DNA of 64,000 bases from Acanthochromis polyacanthus (Eukaryota > Chordata > Actinopteri > Pomacentridae). The stretch is from contig NC_067118.1 of assembly GCF_021347895.1 (NCBI RefSeq), forward strand, positions 43,428,755 to 43,492,754. Reading direction: 5' to 3'. Made by a program: the position numbers and the translations under genes. This document shows, piece by piece, positions 23,283 to 32,032 of this stretch; the first letter of the stretch is position 1, and every line of letters begins with the position of its first letter. The notes beneath the pieces were generated by a model. That model saw nothing but the letters and a program-made list of their open reading frames with translations, made no database searches and had not been told where the DNA came from.

Positions 23283-24241
23283 TCTTTTCAATGAAAACTC
23301 TAAAAAAAACACACAATGAATTAAATGTTATTTTCCAGTGATAGAACGGATAAAACGTGTCTGGGTTGAACACTAAGTTGAGTATCAGAAGCAAAAACAC
23401 TCCTGTCTCTTTGGAAACAGAAAACTTTGTGCGTTTTTTGAGCGTGGAGAAGACAGACGAGCAACGTTAGTTTGGTTGATCAGCTTTTTGTGATGAAAAT
23501 CGTCAACAAAAGCATGAATGAAAATTGGTAAAGCTACAATCTAGACAGAATACTGACGAGGACACTCAGCTGATATGAACAGTGGGCTGATATTTAGACT
23601 AAAACCAGTCTGCAGGTGCGTCATGGTTTTTAAAATCAGTGTTTATCAAAGCCAGAAACTGTGAAAAACAGAAATAATAATTTTCAACTTTTCTAGAAGG
23701 CTTTTGAACTATTCGTAGGTGATGCTCCTTAAAAAAAACATAAATAAATTTAAATTATTTCTATTTGATCAGAATCACTTTATTTTACTCACATAATTTA
23801 AATATATCACTAAAAATACACAGTTTGTACAAACCAGAGACCGTAAAATAGAAAAACTAAGTCTGTGCTCGATGATGGAACCCAAACATCTGGAGTTGCT
23901 CTGCTCCAAACATCAGTCATTCAGCTGAACTGCAGACAGTGTTTCCACAGATGTGAACTGTGGAAACTGGATGTCTGATGTTGGCTTTTTGGCTGATAAA
24001 CGATATGCTGATATTGTTCAACTCTCAATTTCCGATTCCAATATCAACCAATACTGATATATGTGGGCTATTTAACTAGTTTTACCAGAGTTGGCCCAGT
24101 TGAGGTGGGGTGTAGTTGAAGCTGTTTCACTTCTGAGGGAGCTGGGAGTGCAGAGGGAGTCTGAGGAAGACAATAAGGAACAGGGTGGATGAAGCTGCTA
24201 GATCTAGTCAGTGGAGATGGATTAGGAGAAATAATAATAGT
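23283..24241. other. No gene seen
   Basis: AT-rich DNA; 23790-23960 weakly resembles parts of 300-560 and 33300-33480. Nothing coding was found. Confidence 0.4.
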
Positions 24242-24242
24242 C

Positions 24243-24256
24243 GGGGGGGGGGGGGG
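24243..24256. repeat. Poly-G run of 14
   Basis: A single uninterrupted G14 after AGTC. Runs like this stall polymerases and are prone to sequencing error. Confidence 0.95.
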
Positions 24257-24300
24257 TGGAATAGAGGCGGTGAGGGAGTAGCCCTCGCCTTCACTCTGCT

Positions 24301-24417
24301 TGCCCCGCCTTCTTTTCCCTCCTCCAATGGGCAGAGATCCAGGAAGAGGAAGTGTAGATAAGGTGGGGGCGTGGCCTGTTAGAGCCTCTCTGGGACCTTG
24401 CAGCCATCTCAGGTGAG
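24301..24417 (+). promoter_or_regulatory. Promoter-like patch with CCAAT, GC box and possible splice donor
   Basis: Within about 115 bp: CCCCGCC at 24303-24309, CCAAT at 24324-24328, an ETS-like GAGGAAGTG near 24346-24354, GGTGGGGGCGTGGCCTG (Sp1/KLF type) at 24362-24378, and CTCAG|GTGAGT, a consensus splice donor, at 24409-24418. The order fits a TATA-less promoter with a short non-coding first exon. No downstream exon can be identified, so the promoter may belong to a transposable element or be fortuitous. Confidence 0.3.
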
Positions 24418-24459
24418 TCTGTGGTGTCAGGTAGTGGCTGTGTCTTTGTCTTTTCCTTT

Positions 24460-24760
24460 TTAGATAGCATTAGCAGTTAGTGATTGGTCCTTACATCCTA
24501 GATGAAGTCTGCTTGTATAGTCTCTGTCTGTGGTGAAGTAGTGAAGGATTTTAGCAATTAGCGGTTAGCATTAGCATGTAGCACTAGCAAGTTTGGCTGG
24601 CTTGTATAGTTTCTTTGTCAGTGGTCAGTTTGCTTTGGACATGGTCGTAGTCTAGCAGTTAGCATTAGCATTTAGAGGGGCTTGGAGAGTTTATAAGTAT
24701 GGGTTCTTTGTCACTTTTTAGCAGTTGGCACTCAGTATTCAGCATCTAGCTCTAGCAAAC
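24460..24760. repeat. Cryptic repeat of TAGCATTAGCA words
   Basis: TAGCATTAGCAGTTAG, TAGCAATTAGCGGTTAGCAT, TTAGCATGTAGCACTAGC, TAGCAGTTAGCATTAGCATT and TAGCAGTTGGCAC lie within 300 bp, separated by other sequence. The clustering of a six-base (T)TAGCA word exceeds what chance would give. Confidence 0.7.
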
Positions 24761-25004
24761 TGATAGCATCTGGTCCCTACCTGGAGCATCTCCTAAACCG
24801 GCCTGGGTCAGCTGAACGGTGCTGGTTGAATTGTGTAGCAGAAGTGTGAACTGGCACTAAGGGGGTGAATCTGGGATGCCAGAGTTCATCTTAGCCTCCT
24901 GGAGGTGTTGTGGGACTAAATAGGAGAAACAGCGTTGAAGGGAGGTTTCCACCTGATGACCCCCAGAGATGTTAGAATCACTGCTCTCTGGTGGTATAGT
25001 GATG

Positions 25005-25116
25005 GATCAGGGGTCCTAGGGCCTTCATGGAGTGGCATCCTCTTTGTTTGGAGCACAAGTACCTTTTATGATTCTGTGGGGGCATCAGCCATCATGTATG
25101 GAGTGGTCTGCTGGAG
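25005..25116 (+). pseudogene. LINE reverse-transcriptase C-terminal fragment, 5' half of a split copy
   Basis: Translating 25005-25116 gives GVLGPSWSGILFVWS then TFYDSVGASAIMYGVVCW. The second block matches the FYDSVVASAI(F/M)YGVVCW block found just after the catalytic core in Rex/CR1-like fish LINEs. The protein breaks off after VCW and resumes at 26495 with CWSSSI. A 9-bp CTGCTGGAG is present on both sides of the gap (25108-25116 and 26495-26503), which fits an insertion with target duplication. At least one frameshift lies upstream of the FYDSV block. Confidence 0.75.
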
Positions 25117-25142
25117 GGATATTCATGAACTCGGGGTGGCTG

Positions 25143-25154
25143 TGGCTCAGGTGG
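25143..25154 (+). promoter_or_regulatory. Pol III A box of SINE
   Basis: TGGCTCAGGTGG matches the tRNA A-box consensus at every fixed position. Confidence 0.85.
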
Positions 25155-25187
25155 TAGAGCGGGTCGTCCAATGATCGAAGGGTTGGC

Positions 25188-25198
25188 GGTTCGATTCC
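25188..25198 (+). promoter_or_regulatory. Pol III B box of SINE
   Basis: GGTTCGATTCC matches the tRNA B-box consensus exactly, so the internal promoter is probably still competent. Confidence 0.9.
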
Positions 25199-25667
25199 CG
25201 CTCTGTCCTAGTCATGTGCTGTTGTGTCTTTGGGCAAGACACTTTACCTGCCTTGCCTCCAGTGCTCTTCACTGGTGTGTGAATGTTGGTGGTGGTCTGA
25301 GGGGCCGTAGGCGTGGATAGGCAGCCACGCTTCTGTCCGCCCAGAATGTGTGAGCATATGGTTGAATGGAAGCAATTGTTGTATAAGCGCTTTGAGTACT
25401 CTGATGAGTAGTAAAGCGCTATATAAGAGCAAGTCCATTCATTTAAACTCACTCCACATATGCTTAGGTTACTTACCTATAACTAGCTGAAATCCATGGA
25501 TGATTTCCTTTTACACTGAAAGCTGAAATACCCTAACCTTTCCTACCCTGTTTCCCAACCCTAATTCCCTTTTGTATTTATTTTTTATATTTTTTAACTT
25601 GTTTTTTTAATTTATTTTATTCAATTTTTTATAACTCTAAATTTTCAGGCATAAAAACACTGTAAAA

Positions 25668-25830
25668 ATCATTAAAAAACAAATGCAGCAATGAACAGAG
25701 GTGACATGGGATTTAAAAACCATTAAAAACACATAAGCCACTAAAAACTATTTAAAAACCAATTAAAAATTTAAAAACCAATTAAAAACATTAAAAACTA
25801 TTAAATAACATTAAAAGTCATTAAATAACA
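25668..25830. repeat. Cryptic ATTAAAAAC tandem repeat
   Basis: CATTAAAAAC, CCATTAAAAACAC, CAATTAAAAAT, CAATTAAAAACATTAAAAAC and CATTAAAAGTCATT follow one another with small spacers. Irregular units of about 10-20 bp, with no coding potential. Confidence 0.75.
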
Positions 25831-25884
25831 TTCATACAGGCAAAATTTCCTTAACGGGGGTTAACTATATTCATTCTGAGAGTT

Positions 25885-26115
25885 AAAACTGAAAAATCCG
25901 GAAAGTTCGTGGGAGGAGCCACCAAGCTGATAAATAGAGGAGCAGACCGTGCTGCTCACTGTCACTCACACAGCCGAAGGGGAAACACCTCACCACTGAG
26001 CCTCTGACTGCAGGGAACATTTAGAAGAAACTTTGAAGCTTCTTGTGTGCCGGGCCTGAAGAAGACCGTAACACTGGTCGAAACATCGCGCATAGGGCAC
26101 ACACTGTTAATTATT
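25885..26115 (+). mobile_element. Retroelement terminal fragment, Penelope-like
   Basis: GGGAGGAGCCACCAAGCTGA is followed by ATAAATAGAGGAGC (TATA-like, 25930-25937) and CACTGTCACTCACACAGCCG, then GCCGGGCCTGAAGAAGACCG, with GGTCGAAACATCG ending the motif. A GCCTGAAGAAG...GTCGAAAC block is typical of vertebrate Penelope-like and related retroelement ends. GACC at 26064-26067 can pair with GGTC at 26076-26079. No reverse transcriptase or GIY-YIG frame is present. Family assignment is inference. Confidence 0.5.
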
Positions 26116-26452
26116 TTTGGAGTGTCATTTTTGGTTTTTGGGTTTGATTTTTTTTTTCCCTCGTTCTCTGTTTTTGAAGAGAATTTTTTATAGTTCATCT
26201 TGATTTTCATTCCATATCATAATACAAATCATTTTATTTTGTAACATACAAACATTTTAGAAGAAAACATTATTAAAATAAGTATACAAAGGTGACATTA
26301 TACAGCATTAAGCCATTTAAAAAAAGTTAAAAATGGTTGCTGGTGGCTGGACAGAGGTCCGTTACGGCAGACGGGCCAGCCACAACCAAGTGGACCGGGT
26401 AGGGAAACCGAGCACCTCCTGTTCCCGAGAGGGAACGGGTTCGTTTTTCTTC

Positions 26453-26472
26453 CCCTAACCCTAACCCTAACC
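26453..26472. repeat. Interstitial telomere-type repeat (CCCTAA)3
   Basis: Three CCCTAA units plus CC, flanked by CCC and AGGGGG. It lies 22 bp before the right-hand break of the LINE, inside the inserted segment. It is too short to suggest a chromosome-end fusion; internal CCCTAA tracts are common in fish DNA transposons. Confidence 0.85.
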
Positions 26473-26494
26473 AGGGGGTGAGTTGACCAGGTAC

Positions 26495-26790
26495 CTGCTG
26501 GAGCAGCAGCATCACGGCTGCAGACAGGAAGAGACTGAATAAACTGGTTTAGAAAGCTAGCTCTGTCCTTGATCCTGTGGAGGTGGTGGGAGACAGGAGG
26601 ATGATGACAAAGCTGTTGTCTATCATGGAGGACACCTCCCACCCCCTGCAGGAAACAGTAAGATCAGTGGGCAGCTCCTTCAGTGACAGACTGCTTCACC
26701 CGCGGTGTCTAAAGCAGAGATACCGCAGCTCCTTCTTTCCTGCTGCAGTCACACTTTACAATCAAACTCCCAGTAGTTCAGTTCAAAAAT
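26495..26790 (+). pseudogene. LINE reverse-transcriptase C-terminus, 3' half of the split copy
   Basis: Reads CWSSSITAADRKRLNKLV, a stop in place of the usual Arg, then KASSVLDPVEVVGDRRMM, then LSIMEDTSHPLQETV and SSFSDRLLHPRCLKQRY ending RSSFFPAAVTLYNQ. The SF-DRLLHP(R/K)C-K-RYR-SF-PAA-RLYN pattern is the end of ORF2 in Rex/CR1-like fish LINEs. The fragment follows directly from the VCW at 25116 once the 1.4-kb insertion is removed. One in-frame stop (TAG near 26551) disables it. Confidence 0.8.
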
Positions 26791-27250
26791 TGTCTCCAGC
26801 AACAGTTCCGTGTCCCTCCCTCAGTTTTCATGATAGGAATATAAATGATAACGATATTGACTAATATTACATTGTTATGCTGATATTATCAGACATCCCT
26901 AATGAAAGAAATGAAACTGAAATTCTAGGTAGTATTTATCTATAATGTGTAGAAACAGTACTATTGAGTCACAGAATTTTTGCCAAATTAATAATTTAAA
27001 AAGAATCTCCTTTTGCTTTTCATGTCTGCATGTGCTGCTGAACAAAGGAACATGTCTGACCTCTAGTCCCGGTTCTGTTTCCACAGAGGGGCAGGACTTT
27101 GTTTAGCAGTGAGAAATGAGCCCACGCTGAACAAAAACAGCAGAAACTGAGTGTGCTTTACAATGTTCTGTTGTGAGTCTCTGCTGTCTGTCTTTGTGTC
27201 GTTGCTTCCTGTGTGAGGCCGCTGACCTTTCAGGGTCACAACTTTTCTAC
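26791..27250. other. No gene seen; weak repeat resembling 60740-60810
   Basis: CTGTTTCCACAGAGGGGCAG with TTTAGCAGTGAGAAATGAGC at 27070-27125 resembles TTGTTTCCAGAGGTGCAGG and TGCAGTGAAAAATGAAGCC near 60755-60800. This is probably an old dispersed repeat of unknown family. Confidence 0.4.
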
Positions 27251-27256
27251 ATGTTC

Positions 27257-27322
27257 GTGTGTGTGTGTGTGCCTGTAAAGTGTGTGTCCTCATGCATACC
27301 ACACACATACACACACACACAC
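27257..27322. repeat. Short (GT)n then (CA)n tracts in inverted arrangement
   Basis: CGTGTGTGTGTGTG at 27256-27271, TGTGTGT near 27281, then ACACACATACACACACACAC at 27302-27321. The two arms are complementary and separated by 30 bp, so they could fold back. Confidence 0.8.
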
Positions 27323-27594
27323 GGTTGTTTTGACACGATGGACAGATAATCCTCTCAGTGCACCGTGGGAAACGGACAACTCCAAACCTGCAGCTCCTTA
27401 CTGTCCAACAGAACTGACTTTATGAATATATTCTTGCATGTCCTCACATATTTCATCCCTTTGTGTCGTTCCCTCTTTTTGCTCCAGCGTGTCTTCATGC
27501 TTTTCCAACGTTGCTCAAGGACACCCAAACGCTGATAAGTGGCTCCACACAACAGCAACACATCCAGGAAACCTTGAGAGCAGCCAGCCAGCGT

Positions 27595-27595
<1 letters not shown>

Positions 27596-27691
<96 letters not shown>
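27596..27691. repeat. Pure (AC)n microsatellite, 48 repeats
   Basis: Uninterrupted AC for 96 bp. Frames across it translate only to His/Thr or Val/Cys. Confidence 0.95.
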
Positions 27692-27692
<1 letters not shown>

Positions 27693-29249
27693 AGGACACT
27701 GACACTTATGGTTATAAACTAGCTACTGCTGGAATGGATTTGAACACCAGACGGGACGAACACACATCAAATTTAATAAAAATACACAAAAGGTGGCGTT
27801 TTCATTCCCTCGCTGTCCGTCCTGTCCTTGGCTTTTATGTTTCCTCCTCATCCCACGTTCTGCTGCCCTTGGCTCCCTCGTTCTCTGTTCTGTCTCTTCC
27901 TATTATCATCTGTAGCTTCTGGTTTTTATTTTTTGCTGCTCTATCTCCATATAGAAGTGCTGATTTATTACAGGTGCAGAGGGGTGGAGCTGTATTTATT
28001 TAAAGCAAAAAGAAAGAGATGCAGAAACTAGAAGATAAAGGGCAAAGGAACTAAATCCCGTATAAATATAAGCTGTTCTTTAACTGTGCTGGATTTCAGA
28101 GACTGGACTTCAACAAATAGTTTGGAAGCAAAAGATAAAAAAACAAAACCAGCTGTTTATCATCTTTCTTTGGATTTAAGCTCTCAATCGGTTCTTACTG
28201 AAGCCTGTCGGGGTTTTCCGTTCCTGATTTTTGGATTTTCTGTTCCATGTTTCACTAATAAAGCTGCAGCTGTAATTTACAACCTGCAGCTGCCTTCAGT
28301 CTTTTCTTTTAGCTCTAAATTTCCTCGATATTTTTCACATTTAACAACAACGAGCTTTTATTTGCTGCTCTAATCTGATTATTGTTTTCGTTTTGTTTCC
28401 TGTCATTTCATTCCATCATTTGATAGTTTTGGAGGTGATTTACTGTCGTCTGCTTCCAGACATGTTCAAGAACTCAGAACAAGAATGATTTTAAATGCTC
28501 CAAACTCAGAATTACAAGCTGAGGAAACGTAAAAATGTACCATTACATTTTTAATGGGCATTATTACATAAGCAGCTTATGTGACTAAATTTAATCTCCA
28601 ACTTCTTTAAATCATTAAAAATAAAAAGGACGTGTTGAGAAAATAAATGGATTGATTGGAATTTAAATTATTATACATTTTATGTTCATTTTAATTTATT
28701 TTTCATCATTTTTCAGTCAAAAATTACTCCAAACTAACATCAGTGTCAGGATTTTTTTGCTGTTTTGTTTTTGTTAAACTGGACAAAAAAAATCATTATT
28801 TTTAAGAATTAATTTAATATTTTTGGGGCTGTTGGATAAAACTTCAAAATGTTGCAGACATTTTATTTTATTTTTTCTTTAATTGAGGAAACAATCTTCA
28901 TATCAATCAAAAATGAAAATAATAGTTTAGAAATGCAGGGATGATGAAGGCACATTTATTCAAGGCAGTTTAAACAAAAGACTAAAGAGATGCAGAAAAC
29001 TAAATATGGAAAGTTAAGCGAGAATCCTTCATCCCAGGATAGAAGTAAATGATGAATAGACATGAGGAGGGATTCCCACAATCCTAAAAAACACAAAGGC
29101 GGATGGAGGGATTGGATGGGAACGCTGGAGGGAGAGGAGGAAGGTGGATGGAGGCAAAGGTGGATGAATGAGAGTCTTAGAGAGGATGGAAGACGGGGAT
29201 AAGAAGACGACCTGGAGGGGAATGAACGGATGCCAGAGATGGAGCACAG
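27692..29249. other. No gene seen over 1.5 kb
   Basis: Frames up to 95 codons (28086-28373) show no domain. 28540-28960 is very AT-rich. No RNA gene was noticed. Confidence 0.45.
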
Positions 29250-29365
29250 AATAGAATGGTTTTATTGTCATCATATATGGGGAAATATGATGGAAATATA
29301 AATAGAATCTGCTGCACGGTGCATTGGAACAAGTCATAAGTAATAAAATAACATTACGTAATAAA
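29250..29365 (-). mobile_element. Rex-type LINE end
   Basis: ATAGAATGGTTTTATTGTCATC followed by CTGCTGCACGGTGCATTGGA and AAGTAATAAAATAACATTAC. The TTTATTGTCAT word is the usual end of Rex-like copies in fish; compare 21859 and 44646. Confidence 0.55.
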
Positions 29366-29483
29366 ATCAAATGTTTATATAAAACAAGACAATATTGAAA
29401 ATGACAACATGCAGAGGAGGACAGATAAATACCATATGGGAGGTAAATGAAATGAAATAGAAACCACTAAAATAGAATAATTA

Positions 29484-30330
29484 GAAAAGCACTCAGAGAG
29501 CAGTACTCCACCAAGGATGCTCAGATGACGTATTATTTCCAACGGATGAAATGTTTAATAAAAATGACCTTGTGCTGAGTACAGGCATGTGTTTTGCATG
29601 TGCATGTTATGTATGGATACCTAACTGTGTGTAAATGACACTTATGGAGGTGTGCTGATCAGTTCATCACTTTTGGTATTTTTTACGTTTCAGGCTTTTA
29701 TTTTGGAACATTCCAGCGGCACAGGAAGTGTTGTCTATAAGCGGGTACTTGACATGACAAAGACGCTGCCAAAAAGTCAGAAAATTCACATAAAGATGAG
29801 AGAAAATGGTTCCAGCTGTTGGTGTCTATTAAAGGATGCGTTTAAACTTATAAGCAGCTAGCAGGGACAAGAAATGAGGGAAGGACAGAAAGGTGAATCT
29901 GTGTTCATATGAGGCTGATGGCTGAACTTAACGTGTGCAGTTTGCTACATACATGAGCTAAATATGTAGCGGTCGGCAGGAATTGATGAGAAACACCCCA
30001 CAGTTTAATCGTTTGTTCCTTGTATGATTTCCAGCTGATAAATGATGGTCATTTTGTAGGAGAATCAATCATGTGATCTTCAGCAGGTAGCAGACAGTGT
30101 TCAGGTCAGGCTGCTGTATCTGGCAATGGGAAATCTGTAGCAAAGCCGTGAATCCAGATTATAAGCCGCATCAATGCCAAAATCTAATCACTTGGTCCTT
30201 GTGTCCTTTCTGACTTTCCCTGAAAACTTCATCCAAATCCGTTGGTCTGTTTTTCCGTAAAGTTTCACAGACAGATTCATGTAGACCTACTGTCACATAA
30301 CTCCGCCATTTCCTTTGGTGGAGTAAATAT
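29484..30330 (-). mobile_element. Non-autonomous element copy, inverted relative to 46475-46795
   Basis: The complement of 29965-30255 lines up with 46475-46795: CAGACCAACGGATTTGGATG, GACACAAGGACCAAGTGAT, ATGC-GCTTATA-TCTGGAT, TTGCCAGATA, and AGATTAAACTGTGG/CGATTAAACTGTGG occur in order. AGCACTCAGAGAGCAGTACTCC at 29487 and TAACTCCGCCATTTCCTTTG followed by GTGGAGT near 30298-30325 recall common fish repeats with GGCGGAG ends. No frame. Confidence 0.65.
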
Positions 30331-30331
30331 G

Positions 30332-30960
30332 TTCAGGAAACTATTAAAGTGACGCTAGGTGTTTGTAGTCCAGGAGTCTGATGGATGATGGGTAGAAGCT
30401 GTTCCTCAGCCTGTCTGCATTTCAAGGATCTGAGCTTCTTCTCTGATGGCAGCAGGATGAACAGCTGCTGTCTGCTCAGATCTTTGGTGCAGCTGGAGGT
30501 CATGATGTTCACCAGAAAGTAGCTGATGATTCTGGTCCTGATAACCCTCTGCAGAACCAGACAGTCGTACAGTAGATCAGCCCTCTGTGGTGGTCCAGTA
30601 GAAGGACTCCTACTGTCTCTCCTCCAGGTGGTTCGTCCTCAGCACTCAGAGAAGGTGGAGTCTCTGCTGGACCTTTTAACCAGTGAGCTGACCAGATGAT
30701 CAGATAAATGAGTCCCAGGAACTAGAAGGAGGCCAGTCTCTCCACCCACACCGTTAATAGATAGTGGAGCCTCCTGGAATCAGTCACCATCTCTTTGGTC
30801 TTCTTGGTGTTCAGCTCCAGGATGTTCCTGAAACACCACCCAGAAACTCCTGTATGTCCTCCATGTACGCCGTTTCATCTCCACAGAGAAACCACAGCGG
30901 GGTCATCAGAGAACCTAATGATGGTGTTAGATGGAGGCGGACGGACGGAGGATGGATGTT
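30332..30960 (-). pseudogene. Second LINE-like fragment, decayed
   Basis: AGTCTGATGGATGATGGGTA with GAAGCTGTTCCTCAGCCTGT, then CTGATGGCAGCAGGATGAAC, and near the right end CTTTGGTCTTCTTGGTGTTC. The same sequence of words marks a common fish LINE on its minus strand. The CTTGGT(T/C)TTC(C/T)TGGTGTTCAG word also occurs at 22500-22520 in the fragment at 21854, which supports one family. Frames are broken everywhere. Confidence 0.55.
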
Positions 30961-30984
30961 GGAGCCATTTCAGTCAGGAACCAG

Positions 30985-31300
30985 CCAGTGGTGCTGTGAC
31001 CTGGATACCTGCGTATTTAAAGGCCACACTAATTGCCACAGGTGTGGCAATTAGACGTGAATTGTTTTTGCCCGTAGCTTGGCGTGGTAGACTGTGGGGG
31101 AAAAACCTTGCTCTTTGTTAGTTTTGATGAACTCCTGAACAAATTGATGATACGTCCGTTCAGAATTGTGAGTTTTTGACATTTTTTTGTTTTTTTATTT
31201 AGACTATACTGGTTTTATTTTTTGGACCACGACGGAGTACAAGAGTACATCATAGCAGCCACAACGGAACCAACAATGGAGGCAGATAGATGGAGATGCT
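30985..31300. repeat. Dispersed repeat with 26-bp palindrome
   Basis: CTGGATACCTGCGTATTTAA leads to CTAATTGCCACA-GG-TGTGGCAATTAG (31029-31054), a perfect 12-bp inverted repeat around GG. GATGAACTCCTGAACAAATTG and CCACGACGGAGTACAAGAGT follow. Parts resemble a fish repeat I cannot name. Confidence 0.5.
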
Positions 31301-31370
31301 CTGAGGAGAGATATCTCCATTGTTGAAGACTGTGAACTTGTGCCAGACGTGATTAAAGTCTGGTCCAGAA

Positions 31371-31410
31371 AGCCCTGGAGCTGGGGTAAAACCCTGGAGC
31401 TGGGGTAAAA
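31371..31410. repeat. Short direct duplication
   Basis: CCCTGGAGCTGGGGTAAAA occurs twice in a row, the second copy followed by TCC. The unit is about 19 bp. Confidence 0.85.
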
Positions 31411-31796
31411 TCCTTTAGCTGAGGGATGAGTGGGCGGGTTAGTGGGATCAGGACTGAAGAAGAGGGGAGGAAGAGGAGGAAGGTGAGGATCCCCCCAGGA
31501 GTGTAAATAGGCTTATGTAAGGCGCTGGAGAGTCATGACCGTTTACTTCTGTTTAAATGCACACAGCAGCTGGACGGAGGCCCAGACCTCAGACAAAGAC
31601 CTGGAGATCTGCAGCAACAGAACGCTGACACAGAAACACATGAGAGGAAATCAGCAGAAGATAAACAGCAGGAGAGGATTAAAGCACAACCTCAACATTT
31701 AAAATCTTTATTTCACAAGCTTTATTTTACACCTCATTTATTTTCTAGAACAGGTTATTGTTCAGCAGATGAGGAGGAATAATAATAATAATACAT

Positions 31797-32032
31797 GAAG
31801 AGTTCATTTGCAAAAACAGGTCACTCCCTTTTCAGAAAACTCAGTTTATTGTTTACTTGAGATAATAACACTAATAATTATTTTTTCTCTATGCTGTCAT
31901 GTATTTTTCTACTGAGTCAAATCCACTCAGCTTCAGTTTGATTTATATTATCTCAAGTAAACAATAATTTAAAAAAAAGTTTTCTGAAAATTTATCAAAA
32001 CGGAGTTATCTGTTTTTGCAAATGAACTCTTC
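31797..32032. mobile_element. Hairpin MITE with about 80-bp terminal inverted repeats
   Basis: GAAGAGTTCATTTGCAAAAA at the left pairs with TTTTTGCAAATGAACTCTTC at the right. The arms continue inward through ACTCC/GGAGT, TCAGAAAACT/AGTTTTCTGA and TATTGTTTACTTGAGATAAT/ATTATCTCAAGTAAACAATA. Only about 80 bp lie between the arms, so most of the 236-bp element can fold. The flanks are ACAT and AATG, giving no clear target duplication. No coding sequence. Confidence 0.9.

Larger units (their letters stand above)
25131..25440 (+). mobile_element. tRNA-derived SINE, full-length
   Basis: The head carries the two internal promoter boxes of RNA polymerase III: A box TGGCTCAGGTGG (25143-25154, fitting TRGCNNAGYNGG) and B box GGTTCGATTCC (25188-25198, exactly GGTTCGANTCC). 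Spacing of about 34 bp suits a tRNA-like gene. A body with GGGCAAGACACTTTACCTGC follows, then the tail AAAGCGCTATATAAGAGCAA and GTCCATTCATT. ATTCAT occurs just before (25121-25126) and at the end, a possible short target duplication. The 79- and 101-codon frames overlapping it are antisense or chance. Confidence 0.9.
25117..26494 (+). mobile_element. About 1.4-kb insertion splitting a LINE; composite content
   Basis: The segment sits between two copies of CTGCTGGAG and separates two halves of one LINE protein. It contains, in order, a tRNA-type SINE (25131-25440), AT-rich DNA with ATTAAAAAC repeats (25668-25830), a retroelement-end-like block with a TATA-like ATAAATAG and a CTGAAGAAG...GTCGAAAC motif (25885-26115), an unrecognised part (26116-26330), and a block ending in three CCCTAA telomere-type units (26453-26472). 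Whether it arrived as one composite element or by several events cannot be told from one copy. Confidence 0.6.

Noticed and set aside
25131..25210. Functional tRNA gene
   Set aside because: A and B boxes are good, but the sequence continues as a SINE body and tail and I could not fold a complete acceptor stem and anticodon arm.
26453..26472. Chromosome-fusion relic suggested by CCCTAA repeats
   Set aside because: Only three units, inside an insertion in a LINE. The other CCCTAA tracts in this window also sit in mobile elements, so fusion is not needed.
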